Source: Bretschneidera sinensis (taxonomy: Eukaryota; Streptophyta; Magnoliopsida; Brassicales; Akaniaceae). Taken from it: a stretch of DNA of 64,000 nucleotides. The stretch is from the NCBI GenBank assembly GCA_023935145.1, contig CM043699.1, positions 108,376,536 to 108,440,535 on the forward strand. Reading direction: 5' to 3'. The position numbers and the translations under genes are program-made. The notes under the pieces are model-generated. The model was not told the DNA's origin. It saw nothing but the letters and a program-made list of their open reading frames with translations, and searched no databases. Of this stretch, positions 1 through 12,743 are shown piece after piece (positions within the stretch are counted from its first letter, which is position 1; each line of letters starts with the position of its first letter).

Positions 1-270
1 AACAATTTTTTTTTTAAAAATAGAAAGAAACTTGGTAAGGCAGCTGACCTTTAAATAAATTGCAACGTAGAAAAAAGGGTGGGGAAACGAAATGTACGTA
101 TTTGTCTAGTCCTAACAAGAGATGTGATAAATGGATAGAAAACGCATGAAAAGAACCGATTTGGAAGCAATTTTCTGCATTATGTAAATCTCTAGAAGAA
201 CCTATAATCACTGCTTGTTCATCAACATAGTATAAACAAGTTCTCACCAGTATTCAGTTTAATTTGAACG

Positions 271-1674
271 TTGTTAGGATATTTTATATCCTAATGTGTT
301 TAATTTTGATGTAGATAAAACCTGTCTATTGAACTAACAAGTTAATTTGAGTGTGCAGATTTAATTGTTTGTTTTGCAAAGGAACAAGCCAAACAGGCCT
401 TAGCAAATAAAGTGCCTACTTTAAAAGCAAACCAAACAAGCCTTTCAAACTAACAGATCAAGTTGGAGGCTTTGATCACACATCAAGGGCTTAATCTTCA
501 AGAGGACTACAACATGTGAAAAAAAAAAGCAGTTTCATCATTGATTTCAAAGTGCAGCAAACACAAGAATTTGGTGGGACCACAATCACGTGATTGCATT
601 AACCAAAGAATATACAAGAATTTCACATGAAGACAAGTTACTGCAAATTAAGTGGAGGGGCAACCGTCAAAAGATTATTAAATAAACTAAAGTTTTTGAA
701 CAAATGTAATCAAAGGGATTTCGCATGGGAGACAACAGCACAGTTTGCGGCAACATTTAATGCGCACGAAATCACTCCTGATGGAGGCGTCGACCAGTAG
801 TGTACCAGTCGACTACCAAATGAACTAGTCGACTAGTGAGTCAACTATCAAGCTGAGCCAGTTGACTACCAAGAGAGAAGTAGTCGACCAGTGAGTCAAT
901 AGGTGGTGGAACTAGTCGACCGATAAGTCGACCATCAGAAGTTTTAGAGTTTTATAAAGATCAGTAAGAAAACCGGTCTACTGAGGAGAAGACCAGTGGA
1001 AAGAAAATAGATTTATGGATGGAATCAAATATACAGTATTTACAGACAAAAGTATTCAGTTATTGGGAAAAAATCAATATACTTCTAATATCGAATCAGG
1101 ATCAACTAGGACAAAAATAAAGCATTGGGTCGAACTCTTCTTTGGTGTCAAGGTAATAACTATGAATTTTCATCGACTCCTAGGAACGGGTAGAAGAATG
1201 GGACGACATTACTCGACTGGAGATGACGGTTGGAGATCAGAAGATCTATAATAAATGGGATATCAGTATGAAAATGAAGTTTTAAGAATTGAGCTTGGTT
1301 GAAGTTATAAACAAGAGTTGGCTGAACGGAGTTCAGAACATAAGAGCAATAAGAAAGAATTCAGTCTGAGAGCTTAAAGATTTAATATTTACTATTTAAT
1401 AGTGTTTAAATCGACAGAGTGTAAAATGAGAGTTTGAGAGAGATTTTTTTTTGTAAGGTTTTCTTTCTATCCGTAAACCAAGACAAGTTGTAAAGGTCTG
1501 CTAAGCACCCGAAAATCCTAGCCAGGTGGAATGGTTGAAATTAGTAGACATAGGCTGTAAATCTTTGTGTCCATCTTTTTCTCTTCTTTTATTTTTTTAT
1601 ATTTTATTTTTTTTCTCATATTACTTTGGGCTAACTAAATTAATCTGATTTTTCAATCATCATATTTCCTAATA
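271..1674 (+). mobile_element. Solo LTR, Ty1/copia SIRE/Maximus-like
   Basis: An LTR without internal region. It opens with TTGTTAGGATATTTTATATCC and closes with CATATTTCCTAATA, a near inverted match of the ends (TGTTAGG against CCTAATA). GAACG lies directly before (266-270) and directly after (1675-1679) and is read as the 5-bp target duplication. The opening sequence (TTTTGATG, then GAACTAAC, then GAGTGTGCAG) is of the kind I know from SIRE-type copia LTRs. A related copy in the other orientation lies at 61568-62585. No primer site or coding region follows, so recombination between two LTRs probably removed the body. The LTR lies in what would be the first intron of the CYP97B copy to its right. 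The superfamily call rests on memory of family sequences. Confidence 0.7.
786..932 (+). repeat. Cluster of GTCGAC(T/C) motifs in the solo LTR
   Basis: At least six exact GTCGAC sites occur within about 150 bp, mostly as AGTCGAC(T/C)A. There are also near matches reading AGTCAAC and AGTTGAC. The spacing is irregular, so this is a cluster of short palindromic words and not a tandem array. The LTR-like stretch near the right end of the window has a matching cluster in its own equivalent part, so it is a feature of this LTR family. Confidence 0.7.
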
Positions 1675-1888
1675 GAACGCAAAAGGGAACTTTAATGCCG
1701 AACTTGTATGATTCTACACTAAACAGCTAAAACCCAATTCAAACCTCACCAGTATTACAATTCAAAAATTAGTCTTATTTTTTAATAAAATAGTTTACAG
1801 ACAATTAAGCCACATTATGATACCAACCCAAAAACTTCACAATGCACACAAAATTCAAGCCCGTCCGAACAGAAGAGAATAGCATTAC

Positions 1889-2378
1889 CGTCCAGAGCGG
1901 ACCTTAGGCGATGGCAAAACCCGAACCAAAGGGAAACTCGGAGACCTCAGATACAAGCCCTTTAGCACATTTGCCGTAATTTCTTAGCACATGCTTAGCA
2001 ATTGCTGGGTCACTCACAACCACGAAATCCCCGGGCCCTGCGGCGAGTCGGTAAATGGGTCCGTATTCATTCATCCATTTGTACAAAGGAAGGAAAAGGG
2101 CACCACCCAGAAGATCAGACAAGTCGTCAAGCTTGACGCTTGCTACGGGTATCCCTGAGTCGTCGTTTTGGCAAATAACTTGAGAGCGAGTGAGGGAAGT
2201 GAGCCAATCCGGGCTGACCCAGGAACTGGGTTTCGAGGTTGTGTTTGTGGGTTTGGGATTTTTGTTGTCTATGGAGGATTTGACGGAAAGAGAATGGTGA
2301 AGTGGGTTTTGAGGAGAGAAAAGTGATGGGTTTGTGCAGAGGGGTTGTTAAAGAGGAGACGTATAGTGAAGACTGCAT
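1889..2378 (-). pseudogene. CYP97B: CYP97B-type cytochrome P450, first exon, broken copy
   Basis: The minus strand encodes the N-terminal part of a plastid P450 of the CYP97B family (relatives of the carotenoid hydroxylases CYP97A/C). The recognisable core runs [20 protein letters not shown], then [23 protein letters not shown] and [11 protein letters not shown]. Ahead of it lies a Ser/Thr-rich presumed transit peptide starting at Met 2378. Two lesions are visible. The peptide from 2378 and the stretch containing [11 protein letters not shown] and [11 protein letters not shown] are in different frames, explained by one extra T in the ttt at about 2279-2281. The codon after FAIA, normally Glu, is TAA (1904-1906). 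The family's usual Leu in EFLFGSG is Pro. After GPLWT a possible splice donor GT follows (1888-1887). Later exons are not seen; they could lie left of the window, beyond the LTR. A sequencing error could explain one lesion but hardly both. Confidence 0.8.
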
Positions 2379-2525
2379 GGTTTTTGAGTCTGAAACGACT
2401 GTGTTTTCGTGTCCCTTCATCTCTCTCCTTACACCATTGCTAACAGAGAGTGGCGAGAAAGGAGAGGAGTGGTTAAAAGGGAGAGGATGGGGTAAGGGAG
2501 GTTGACCGACCTGTCCACAGCCCAT

Positions 2526-3836
2526 AATACTACTTCTTTCTGTATTGGGGATGTTTGGAACCCATTTTAAGTGGGCTTAAACCCATTTAAAGTGGGTTCT
2601 CAAACCTGACCATTATTGTTACATCTATATAAGCGGGAGCTATGGACCGATCAAGCCCAAATAATTGCCAAACTTTTGATGATAAATTTTTCTATTTTGA
2701 CAAATAATTGACATTATTTCTCAAACAACTAAAATGGGATGGTAAATTTCGCATCCGATACTGTTTTGATTTAATTATTTAAATGAAACATTGTGGTTTC
2801 GTTCCGTTTCGGTGTGTTATTTCAAATTTAACGATATTTTTAAATATATGTCTGTCAAATTACATATATTTCAAAAACATACACAATTATAAATATAAAT
2901 CATAAAAAAACAATCATCATTCAAATATATAAATTAATTAATCATATCCAAAATTTTGCTTTAAAAACAATTATAAGTACTTCTTTTTATATAAATCCAA
3001 ATCAAGACTTTATCTTATTATCAAATTACATACTTTATATATATGATCGTAAATATCTGAATAGGGCAAACTGTCTCATGGAACAAAACAATTAGAATTA
3101 GTTTCAGTTAGCTTAAATGTATATTACCCATATAGGGGACAATTGAGAAAATCCATCGATCTGAGAGAATCATTTCATCCAACATTTGTATTTTTTATTT
3201 TCCAATGGATTTACATTTTTCATTAATGAAATTTTTTTATAAAACAATTATCATTCAAACATCAATCCCTAATTGAAAAGAATGAGTGCAAATTTCTAAA
3301 TTACTCCTTAAAATTTTTTAAAATACAAAAAAAAATAACATTATAATATTTCGATCAAAATATGATGTTTCAATCGAAATGAATCGAAACAAAAGACGAA
3401 ACGAAATATAAAAATATTCATTTTGATTTAGGGTTGAAATCAAAACGTTTCCGAATCGAAATAAAATTAACAACATTGGATGGAAGAAGAGACAGTCCAA
3501 CGTGTCTATTACTACCTTTTGTCTCCCAATAGATGTATTATAATTGAATTATTTATCCAATTAAATTTTATAACAAAGGTGATCTGGTGGCTGCTGTCAA
3601 ATTGGAGACCAACCCGCCTCTTTGGTAGGAGAAATTAAATGAGGCCGGTCTTGTTCTCTCTTAAGTCATAGATTAAACCAAGTCAATCATAGAGAATGAC
3701 AATTATTAAAGATCAGGTCAAGATTCAAGAAGCACGTTGGCTTACTAATATCATCATGGCATGGGGGTCCAAGCCATCTCTACTGATATTCAACACTTCA
3801 CACTAGGCGGCTTGATTCAGTCCTGCGCTAGTTTCC
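2526..3836. other. AT-rich intergenic stretch, no gene seen
   Basis: No open frame resembling a protein I know. Around 2770-2810 and 3345-3470 there are words such as GTTTCGTTCCGTTTCGG and TTTCGATTCGGAAACG, of the kind found near the ends of some small hAT-type elements. I could not define paired termini or a target duplication, so no element is called. Confidence 0.4.
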
Positions 3837-4124
3837 TTCACTTAATAAGTGTAACTTTGTTTTCTTGGAAATCGTGTGATTGGTGATTTGGTATTATATA
3901 ATCTCATATGTTAGACTCCTAAGTCTGGACCTGTTATAAAATCTTGCTCTTCTTGACAAAGGGAGTTGTTTGAAAAATTCTTCACTTAATAAGTGTAACT
4001 TTGTTTTCTTGGAAATCATGTGATTGGTGATTTGGTATTATATAATCTCATATGTTATACTCCTAAGTCTGGACCTGTTATAAAATCTTGCTCTTCTTGA
4101 CAAAGGCAGTTGTTTGAAAAATTC
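3837..4124. repeat. Perfectly adjacent 144-bp tandem duplication
   Basis: Two copies, 3837-3980 and 3981-4124, each starting TTCACTTAATAAGTG and ending TTTGAAAAATTC, lie head to tail. I count about three differences: G/A near the ATCRTGTGATTGG word, G/T in TTAKACTCC, and G/C in AAAGGSAG. Neither copy has a coding frame. The high identity points to a recent duplication, or one kept similar by gene conversion. Confidence 0.92.
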
Positions 4125-4476
4125 CTTCACATGCCATTTGAGCAGCTCATTGATTATTGACTGATCAAGTCTAATTACTCAGCGGTCTTAAAGTTTTGGG
4201 GTCGAATCCTAAACCAACAAATCTTTTTTTAGATAAAGAGAATTGTGAGTGATTTGAAGGTAACTTAGATTCATCGCTCTAACAATGATAATAAAGAGCT
4301 CACTAAGACTTTATACACAGTTGTGCAAAGTATGAACAATCAATTTTACTGCAATTAATCAACTATTTGTGCAATTAGCTAGTTCGTTGTGGTTTCAAAT
4401 TCGACTCTTATAGGTGTATGAATTATTTATCTAATTTATTGGTTATTTTTTTCACTTTAAATGAGTAATATATATA

Positions 4477-4633
4477 GGCACCGTTTGATTTCTTTTTAAA
4501 ACTGGATTTAATTAAGCAACTTTGTTTAAATCCAATCGGATAAGTTGGTTTAAAAAATAACCTATAAAATAAATTTGATTTAAGCAAAATTGTTTAAATT
4601 TAACTTTAAAACTTTTTTAAAAGAAATGGTGCC
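4477..4633. mobile_element. Short MITE with GGCACC termini
   Basis: A 157-bp AT-rich stretch begins GGCACCGTTTGATTTC and ends GAAATGGTGCC, which reads as an inverted repeat (GGCACC...TTTCTTTT on both strands). The inside is built of short TTTAAATCC/TTTAAACAA words and has no coding content. The flanks are TATATATA and TAATAATA, so I cannot name a clean target duplication. A Tourist-like or hAT-like MITE is likely. Confidence 0.45.
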
Positions 4634-5180
4634 TAATAATAGTATTGTGAGCTTATATATTTGTTATGTGTCAATATTCTGATCATATCACTGTATCAAT
4701 ATTATCCTTATGTGTAGCTAATTCAAAATTTTAGCACTAATTTGAAATGGCATGGCAAACTTTTGAAAATGCTTTGTTAAATTCATGAAATAGAGCAGTA
4801 TGTAACTCAATCATAGAGCTATTAAGGTTTTTACTTTCACTTTTTCATAACTTGAAGAAACCAGGGAAATGATAATATATTAGTTATGCAAATTGAAGCC
4901 AATATAACTATTTGATATGATGTACCAAAAAAAGAGTGATATGAATAATGGCAAATTCATCAAAGTCACAGAGTTTTAAGAATTTATTAGACAGAAGGGA
5001 TACATCTTGAACTTTTTGGCATGACAAAACATGATTAAATGGTTCTAGCAGAGTCTATACAAGAATTTCTTCATGTTTACTTAATTAAATCTCAATTTCT
5101 ATTTGGTGTATGTGAATTAGCTATATATAAGAAGGGTTTTGGCCCAATTATTGATGTCTTGCAGCATTGAAGTAATATTA

Positions 5181-5314
5181 GCGATGTTTGGTTTCATTTT
5201 AAATATGGATTTAAAATCCAGCCAAAACTAACCCTATCCAGCAATGCCTAAAAAATAAATTTGATTTAATTTGAGTGATTTAATCTAGCTTTAAAAAGTG
5301 GCTAAACAATGCCA
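5181..5314. mobile_element. Tourist-like MITE
   Basis: About 134 bp with imperfect inverted ends (GCGATGTTTGG on the left, CTAAACAATGCCA on the right) and TTA on both sides (5178-5180 and 5315-5317), as expected for PIF/Harbinger-type elements. The ends resemble those of the short element at 55263-55380. The inside is AT-rich and non-coding. Confidence 0.4.
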
Positions 5315-5806
5315 TTATACATATATATACATAGTCAAACTACAGTATCACATATTCGATTTCTACGGTGTGTGAACTATTGTCTGATTTATGTGTCGGT
5401 GGTAGTATTGTGGGATGAGTAATATTGTGGGTTTGTAGGTAGGTAATGAGATAGTATGAGTTTATAGTATAATCAAATCGTCATTGTACTATTTGTATAT
5501 AACATTATTTCAATAAAAAAAAAACGTTAAAAACATAAAAATTAACTTTCAATATATAGATAGCTATATTTCTTCTCTGAATAATACAATATATCTTAGA
5601 TTCAGTACCATTTCACAAGACACTCTAACTACCAGGTTGTCTGAATTGCAACAGAACATTGGCAGTGTTAGGATGGATAAGGTAGGGTTTGAGGTTTAAT
5701 TCTCATAGTTGACCAACAAAAAAAATTACACTCCAACAATCATTGCTACATACTAAATATTGATGCTACAAAAGTCAACATAATAATTTCTCATATCTTT
5801 TCCATT

Positions 5807-7345
5807 TTATGGATTTAGTAATTCCCTTCGAGTCATTTTCCTAGACTCCAAGAAATTCTTCCTCTTTGGCTCACAAGATGTAACGTATTCGAGAAAGCTA
5901 GCAAAATCTGTATCCTTGTAGTGCCTTGGATTCGCTTCATCCACGAGCTTCGGAGATGGCATAACCTTGCATTTGAAGGGAAGACTGTGCAAAGAGGCCA
6001 CCGAAATGCGAGGCTTAGCCGAATTCACTAGAACCCTATGTAACACACTCTTGTACCTCCCATTGCTAAATATCTACAATTTAATTAAAACTAAATTTAT
6101 GTGTCACGAGCATTTTAAAGTAGAGAAAACAGAATATCTTTATTAATATTCACATTCAAAGCATTAATTAAAATACAATAATTATAATAAATTGCATCAA
6201 GTAGTATAGGATAAATTTAGTCGCACCTCAAGATGATCACCAACGTTGACAACAAATGAATTGGCAATAGGTTCAACAGTGACCCATTTATCTTGAAATT
6301 GTATTTGCAGACCCTTAACCTCATCCTGGAGAAGAAGTGTAAGGAATCCATAATCGGAGTGAGGCGGCATTCCTAGCGTAAGATCAGGTTCCGGGCACTG
6401 GGGATAGAAATTTACAACCATAAGCTGGCTCCCATCTTGGAATTGATTCATAATTTCATCATCCTCTGGTGTCTTGACGTTGTTGTAATTGTGCCCTAGG
6501 CTCTCTATGATGGCCTCCATTATCATTAGAAACAAGTACTTGGTTTCTTTTGCGTAGGTAGCCGCCAATGTCCTGTTTAATATAATTTAAGTAAATTAGT
6601 TATTTAATTTTGTAGGGAAGCTAGAACTAAGCCCGTGAACCACAAATAATGTCCAGTGCTGAAAGAGAGAGAAATAGGGTTAATTAATTAGGTGAGTATA
6701 TACATAATAATTTAATTAAATTAATAGTCTCTCACCTGAAGTCTATGGGAGAAGAAGGCCAATGAGGAAGGACATCTGATAAGGGATGACACATTAGCTT
6801 CAAGAAATCTCTCCAACAAAATACATTATCTTTGCTTTGGTTAAAGCTGGTTCCATATCGGACTGGTGCCCCCATATCCGGTGACATGTACTTTGATCTT
6901 TCTTCATATTGAAGCTCAAAAAACCTCGTACTCACATCAATCATGCTGTTTATAACATCACTAGGAATGCCATGATTCACCAACTGCAGAAAATTATAAC
7001 CTAATTATGATTACTATACTCAGTTAATCTAATGAAGGAATGAAAACTTAATTAATAAATTGAGTAATAAGAAAAAAGACCGACCTGGAAAAATCCATAC
7101 TTATCGCAAGCATTAGCTAGGGTTTTAAGGACCTGAGACCGATTTGAACCTTGCAATTCAGCGAAATCAATGATGGGTAACTTGAGATTATGTTTAATCT
7201 CTGTATTAAGTTGTCCTTTAGCCGAATTGGGTCTATCTTGTACAGGCAATATGTACTTGAAAGGGACTTTGCTTATGCCATTTTCACAAAGATGCTTCAC
7301 TCCTTTCTGGTATAATTGGTTGGTAGTATCTGTTGTCATTGCCAT
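5807..7345 (-). CDS. 2-oxoglutarate/Fe(II)-dependent dioxygenase, four exons, intact
   Basis: Exons on the minus strand are 7345-7085, 6983-6736, 6572-6227 and 6073-5807. All introns are GT-AG and the joined product has 373 residues. The N-terminal DIOX_N part contains LPIIDFAEL and the GFFQ/LVNHG junction (residue 88). The C-terminal 2OG-FeII_Oxy fold has the complete catalytic set: His241 and Asp243 in PPHSDYG, His297 in SVLHR, and Arg307-x-Ser309, which binds 2-oxoglutarate. The enzyme should be soluble and cytosolic, hydroxylating or demethylating a small metabolite with 2OG and O2. The words YGTSFNQ(S/T)[13 protein letters not shown] and [16 protein letters not shown] fit the clade that includes, from memory, Arabidopsis At2g44800/At3g60290, often labelled flavanone 3-dioxygenase-like; its substrate is not settled by sequence. 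ATG 7345 is chosen because the frame runs straight into the domain; a second ATG lies two codons later. No lesion seen. Confidence 0.93.
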
Positions 7346-7473
7346 TGTTGCTTAAATTTTCTTGTGAGAAGAGAAGAAGAGGTTGAAGACAGAGAGGGAG
7401 AGAGATAAAAGTTAAGAAAGATCAATTATAGTATTAGTGAGAATACATGCACACAGAGAAGAATTTGGTGTGT

Positions 7474-7483
7474 GCATATATAG
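7474..7483 (-). promoter_or_regulatory. Probable TATA box of the dioxygenase gene
   Basis: CTATATATGC on the minus strand lies about 130 bp upstream of the start codon. A CT-rich leader of the kind common in plant 5' untranslated regions lies between them. The spacing suits a transcription start around 7445. Inferred from position and sequence only. Confidence 0.5.
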
Positions 7484-10400
7484 AGGAGAGGAAAGGAGAG
7501 AATATAAAGTAGGAGTACGTAGAATAGTAAGTTTCGGGGAAACAGTTGTTGGTTTTGTGAATCCCGAGGGACTGACTGGTTCCATGCATATGTACAAAGA
7601 AAACCGTTGACAAATAACCAGTCAGATCACGAGGGTGGTAGGGACAACAAAGAAGCACTGCTACTCTGCATTTATTCTATTATTACTTTTACTCCTATAA
7701 CCTAATAGCCTAAATACATAATAATACTACTACTTTGTCTTCCTTTCTAGCCAGGTCGACCTTTAATGTTAAAGTCTCTCTCTCTCTCTCACAAATGATC
7801 AAGTCATGGCTGACTTTTGGCATGCAGCTTATATATATATTCAGTATGTAGGGTCCATTTCCTCTCTTGGGTCACCGATTGTGATTTTGAATATATTCAG
7901 CTTTAAAACTTGGTTAATGAGCAGTGCTACTTAATTTGTGTTGGAGACTATTGATGATCACCTAGCTATTAGTCTATTATATATCAATATATCATTCATG
8001 GTCAAAAGTTAAGAGCTGTTCACTATTTTAACTTTCACACCAATTTTGAATGCCCGCCATGCATGAATTCTCCAATATTTTACATGTGTGTATATATTTA
8101 CGGTGTCGATCGAGCACATTTTTCCCCCTCATTTTGGAGGGACAAGTGTGAAGCACAATCTCGATCAGGTGCTTTAATGGAACTGAAACAACTAGACACC
8201 TTAATTAGTTTCTTTTTTACTTCACGGATATTGATTTTAGTAATAATTAATTGAAAACCTCATATTTGTCTGGAAATAAAGGATTTAGTCTCAAATTGTC
8301 TGTTAAAAGAGAAAATTAGGATACCAATTATATATCCAAAAATCTTATGTTGATAGGAAAATACTTGCTATTTTTTTATACTAACATATCCTCTCAAATG
8401 CAATGCTAGATAAAAAATTAATAAGTTTTAAATGTAAACTGAAGCGTGAGATAATGGATTGAGAGGGATTAATGAACTTTGCACAAAAGCCCAAATACGA
8501 ACAAAAGCATTGGTTGAATTTTTTTTTGAACAATTGACCAAGATAATATTATTAAAGATGAGGTAGTTATTTACAAGGATGGATCCAAGAATTTTGATTA
8601 ACGGGAGCACAATTATTAAAGAAAAAATTATTTATAACTTGAGAGAAAATATGAAGAACAATTTCACAAGACATACAAAAAAATATTTATTGTAATATCA
8701 TCAATATGATTATTTTTATATAGAAATAATTAGATACAATATCAATACAACCATAACAAAAACCATCTTCTTATATAAGTACAATTTTTTCAAACAATGA
8801 AAACCCCAAATGAAGCAAAGTTTTTTAGTAAAAAAAGATTAAAGAAAGAGAGAAAGAAAGAAAATGAGATAAAGAAAAATAACGACGAAGTTTTAACGGG
8901 ATGGTTGAGACTTGCTCTGCTAGTCAAGAGTATTTGGCTTTGAGTCGTCCCACATGCTACAAGGGTGAGACGGATTTTATCTGGTAATCTATCTAACTTA
9001 AACCGATACTTGTGGTTGGCTCACATGTAGGATGCTCTCACAGCATCAATAAGGGCACTATACTTTCCTTCCAAACATTTTTTTTTTTCCTCACAAACTC
9101 GTAAAAAAAAGTTTGTGGCTTACAATTGGTTGGTCTTAGAACTTGAAAGATTACAACTATTCAAATTGAGCAACAACAACTCGAAAATACAGAAATAAAC
9201 CTACAAACAAAAACAAAAGCAGCATCTCCCTCTCAAACAAAGAACTCCAAATTCTTACAGCAAATATCCAAACCGAAGACAAGTTCAACAAACAAAAGAA
9301 ACAACCAGCAATTAGAAGAACTCAATAACCATCACACCAAATAAAATTAGACCATGATTCTTTTCATTTAAGAATTGAAATTGATGTCAAGTTCATGGTG
9401 AGATTAAATGCTATATTGACAAATCTGAATTTGAATATTCTTCATTTGATGATGTGACATTCAATCTCATCATAAACTTGATTCCATTTCAATTTTCAAA
9501 TAGAAAGGATTATAATCCGATAAATTTTATAAACATAAGAAAAGATATAAATTGCACCAATTTAGTTATAAACCTAATATTAATATTCAGTCCACCAACA
9601 TTCACACCCTTTGAAATATTAATGAAAGGAGGATTTCTTAATTATGACTCAAAATCAAGATATAAAATTTCAATACCATGTTAAAGAGATAACTGAATGA
9701 TCAATTAACTCAAAGTTTGAACTAATGATTAGAAAAGGTTCAACTATTCTTTTATAATCTAACAGTATTATGAATGATACTTTATTTTGTGATTGATTAC
9801 TTGAGATATATCATCAAGGTCATCATTCTAAAAAATGATCAGTTTTGTTTTTTATTCTATTTTCTCTCTTTACTTAAACAGATGTTTTTTATTCTTACTT
9901 TTCTTGGTTTAATTTTTTTTTCCGATGTGATTAGGTTGAGAGTTTTGTATGGTTTTGTATGGATTTCGGCTAAGGAGTTTAGAGGTCTATTGGTGCTATT
10001 TAAGTTTGTTTTTAGGTAGTGCTATTTTGGCTGGTTGTGGAGGCTTTCGATGTCTTTTATATATATATATATATATATTTTTTTTTTGTGGTCATTTTTC
10101 ATTTTGTTTTGGGTGGGTTTGTGTTACAGTCGTATGGTTTTTAGGGTTTTCTTAGTTGTAAATTGTAATGGCTTCTTTGCTGGACATGAATTAATAATAA
10201 TTGTGTTTTGCCTTTAAAAAAGTCTTTAATATTCATTTCCTGAAAGAGTGTTATTTTAATTATTATGTAGACGAGCATCATAAAATGTTCCATTTTCAAA
10301 ATTCTTGTATAGGTTAGGTTTGGCTAATCATAACAGTCAGCTCTTATATATCCCACACATTTATTTATATGACTCGCTATGATTCGTCCAGCCTACTTAA

Positions 10401-12019
10401 TTAGGCACAGCCAATACAAGAATTTTCCAATTTGAAATCTCTTTGATATGTATTAAGAAAGTTGAATTATCAATTATTTTAAAATTTTAAATAAATAAAA
10501 AGAAAGATCAAATTAATCTCTTATACTTTTCAGAGATGTAAAATTGAACTCTTACATAAGCTTTGCAACAGGAAAAAGTTGCAATTGTCTTGGACAAGTC
10601 ACTTTAGCATTTTATGTTGCCATCTAAGTAATTTATTGTCAAGACTTTTGTATTGGTTTAGACTCATAAATTTATGTCTCGTGAATTTTAGATTTATTAT
10701 GGCCGTGAGTACGTCGGATGAACCGACCAACCAATAGGCTCTTTGCTTACACGTAGATTTTGGAAAAGAAAATCAAATCACCAAAGTTCCAAACAGCTAG
10801 CTACGCTTAATTATGTCCATAAAAAAAGAAAAAAAAAAACAGCTAGGCTAGCTTATCTATGCAATATGTACGTCTAAGTTTGGTGGGGAGATGATGATAG
10901 ACGCTCACCTTCTTGACATCATCTTAATTTTGTGGGTAATGTCTAAAATTTTGCAATTGACGGGTGATACAAGTGGAGCTGCCATTTAAGTTTTTTTATT
11001 TCTTAGATGTCACCTAAGTTCATTTAACAAACTTTGCCTTATTTTGGAATTAAATTCGACACTTTTTTTTATTTTATTTTAAAATTTATAAATGAATTCT
11101 AAAATATAAAAAGTAAAAATTTATTTTGATCAAAACATTATTTCTTTCGCTCCCTTTTCCTCCCCTTATATCGTTTTCCCACTTCTTTTGAATTATTCAT
11201 TCATTTTAAATATAAGAATTCAATTAAAAAACTAAACATAATAATTCAAATTAATTCATTTTTGAATAAATTTTATTTTTAATTTATTTTAAAAAATTAA
11301 TTTTATTTTCATTTGCATCTAAATGAAATGTTAACCGTTTGTGCTTACTTTTCGAGGGCAATTTTTGTTGTCAAGTAGTAGAAATTAGTTGTAAATCCTT
11401 TGTTTGCTTCTAAGTAGAAGTGCTTGTTGAAAAGAGCTAAGAAATTAAATTATTGTGATAGTTATTATTATTATTTCAAATAATTAATTTTTATTTTAAA
11501 AGTTCTAAATTCTTAAATTATGTCACATTATCAAAATAATTTGATGAAAAAAGCTATCTAGATATCCAAAAATTCAATTGAAATCAATGTACCCTTTTTA
11601 ATAGTTTCAGCATTTAAAAAAAATTACAATTTAATAAACCAAACAATATCAATTTTTGCATCTTAGGTAAACGATTATTGTTTCTTATAAATAGAAATTA
11701 GGCTAAACTCCCTTCTAGGAAGAATCAAAAAATGAAAAGGAGTTTCTAAAAAACATAATTTGTATTAGATTAATTATTCTCAAAGTTGTTTTATTAAACA
11801 CAAACAATTTTTAGATTCATTGTTACTTTCCTAAATTCCTAAATTCAATGTTAAAACCAATTTAACGGTTATAAACTAAAATTACTACAAAGCCATATAA
11901 CAATTTATTTTGACAACACTTTCAATATAATATTTATTAAATTCGTAAATAAGTTTTAACAGTACCAACACTTGTTATTCCCATAATTATTAACAACACA
12001 TTTTTGTCGTCACAACATA
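7484..12019. other. Intergenic region, no gene recognised
   Basis: About 4.5 kb of AT-rich DNA. It holds the upstream region of the dioxygenase gene, a CT microsatellite near 7773-7790, a TA microsatellite near 10060-10078, and many poly-A/T tracts. Open frames near 9770-10217 are low-complexity hydrophobic and match nothing I know. A stretch near 8898-9060 resembles one near 58749-58935 and may be a short dispersed repeat. Confidence 0.5.
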
Positions 12020-12663
12020 CAGGGGTGGATCCACAGTAGGGGCAATGGGGTCACCTATCACTATTTAATTTTTGAAAAAATAATATTTTATATTTTTAAA
12101 ATTGTCCAAACTAAAACAAATAAATTTTCGCTACAAGTATTAAAAATGATCTGAACTTAATGTAAATTTTTGAACATATGTCTAAAACTTTGAGTTTTGA
12201 GCGTAAATTATTTTGTTTTAATATAAATTGTCCATAAACTGCTTCATGTGTAAAACTTTTTATCTTACTAAAAAAGTAAAAATCTTCTTCAAACAAGTGT
12301 TATGTGTAAATTTTCATTTTTCCGACGAGTATTACTGAAAATTACAATCACCATCAAATAAAAAATACTCAAATTTATCGAACCATCAAACTATTACGAC
12401 GTAATTCCGTCACAATCAACTGTATGCGCCTTCACACCAACAATTATGCACGAGGTTTGATTTTCAATCACTTATTTTATGGATAGAGAATAGAGAAAAA
12501 AAATTTAAATGCTCAAAATATCCCTACTTTTATGGCTAGTCAAGGGCTTTGTGGGCAATAAAAATTCAGACATAATACTTATTGTGCTTTAAATGTATAA
12601 GTTAATATTATCTATATATATTTATAATCACATGTATAACAAAAAAAATATGAATCCGCCGCT
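12020..12663. mobile_element. Non-autonomous hAT-like element
   Basis: The left end reads CAGGGGTGGATCCACAG. The right end, read inward on the other strand, is AGCGGCGGATTCATATT, giving an imperfect terminal inverted repeat. The flanking 8-mers are ACAACATA (12012-12019) and AAAACATA (12664-12671), one mismatch, as expected for a hAT target duplication. The 644-bp inside is AT-rich and non-coding. The ends are of the same style as those around the hAT transposase remnant at 53480-55019, which may represent a mobilising relative. Confidence 0.6.
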
Positions 12664-12743
12664 AAAACATAAAGTCTACTTAAGCCAAAGTAGTCCTAAA
12701 CAACTACAAGGATGGTTCGCGATTCCTTCCCCCCAAAAGATTA

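Noticed and set aside
14..247. Minus-strand frame of 77 codons at the left edge, considered as a further CYP97B exon
   Set aside because: It has none of the expected P450 words and matches no protein I know; a later exon could still lie left of the window.
8577..8625. GGATGGATCCAAGAATTTTG, similar to the ends of the hAT-like elements at 12020 and 53480
   Set aside because: No matching second end or target duplication found nearby.
8898..9060. Stretch resembling 58749-58935 (GTTGAGACT...GTCAAG...TTTGAGTC), considered as a SINE
   Set aside because: Similarity is loose, the internal promoter boxes are poor and I cannot define ends or a tail; kept only as a possible dispersed repeat.
9774..10217. 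Overlapping hydrophobic frames on the plus strand, considered as a membrane protein
   Set aside because: Composition follows from T-rich, TA-repeat DNA; no conserved motif, no neighbouring exon signals.
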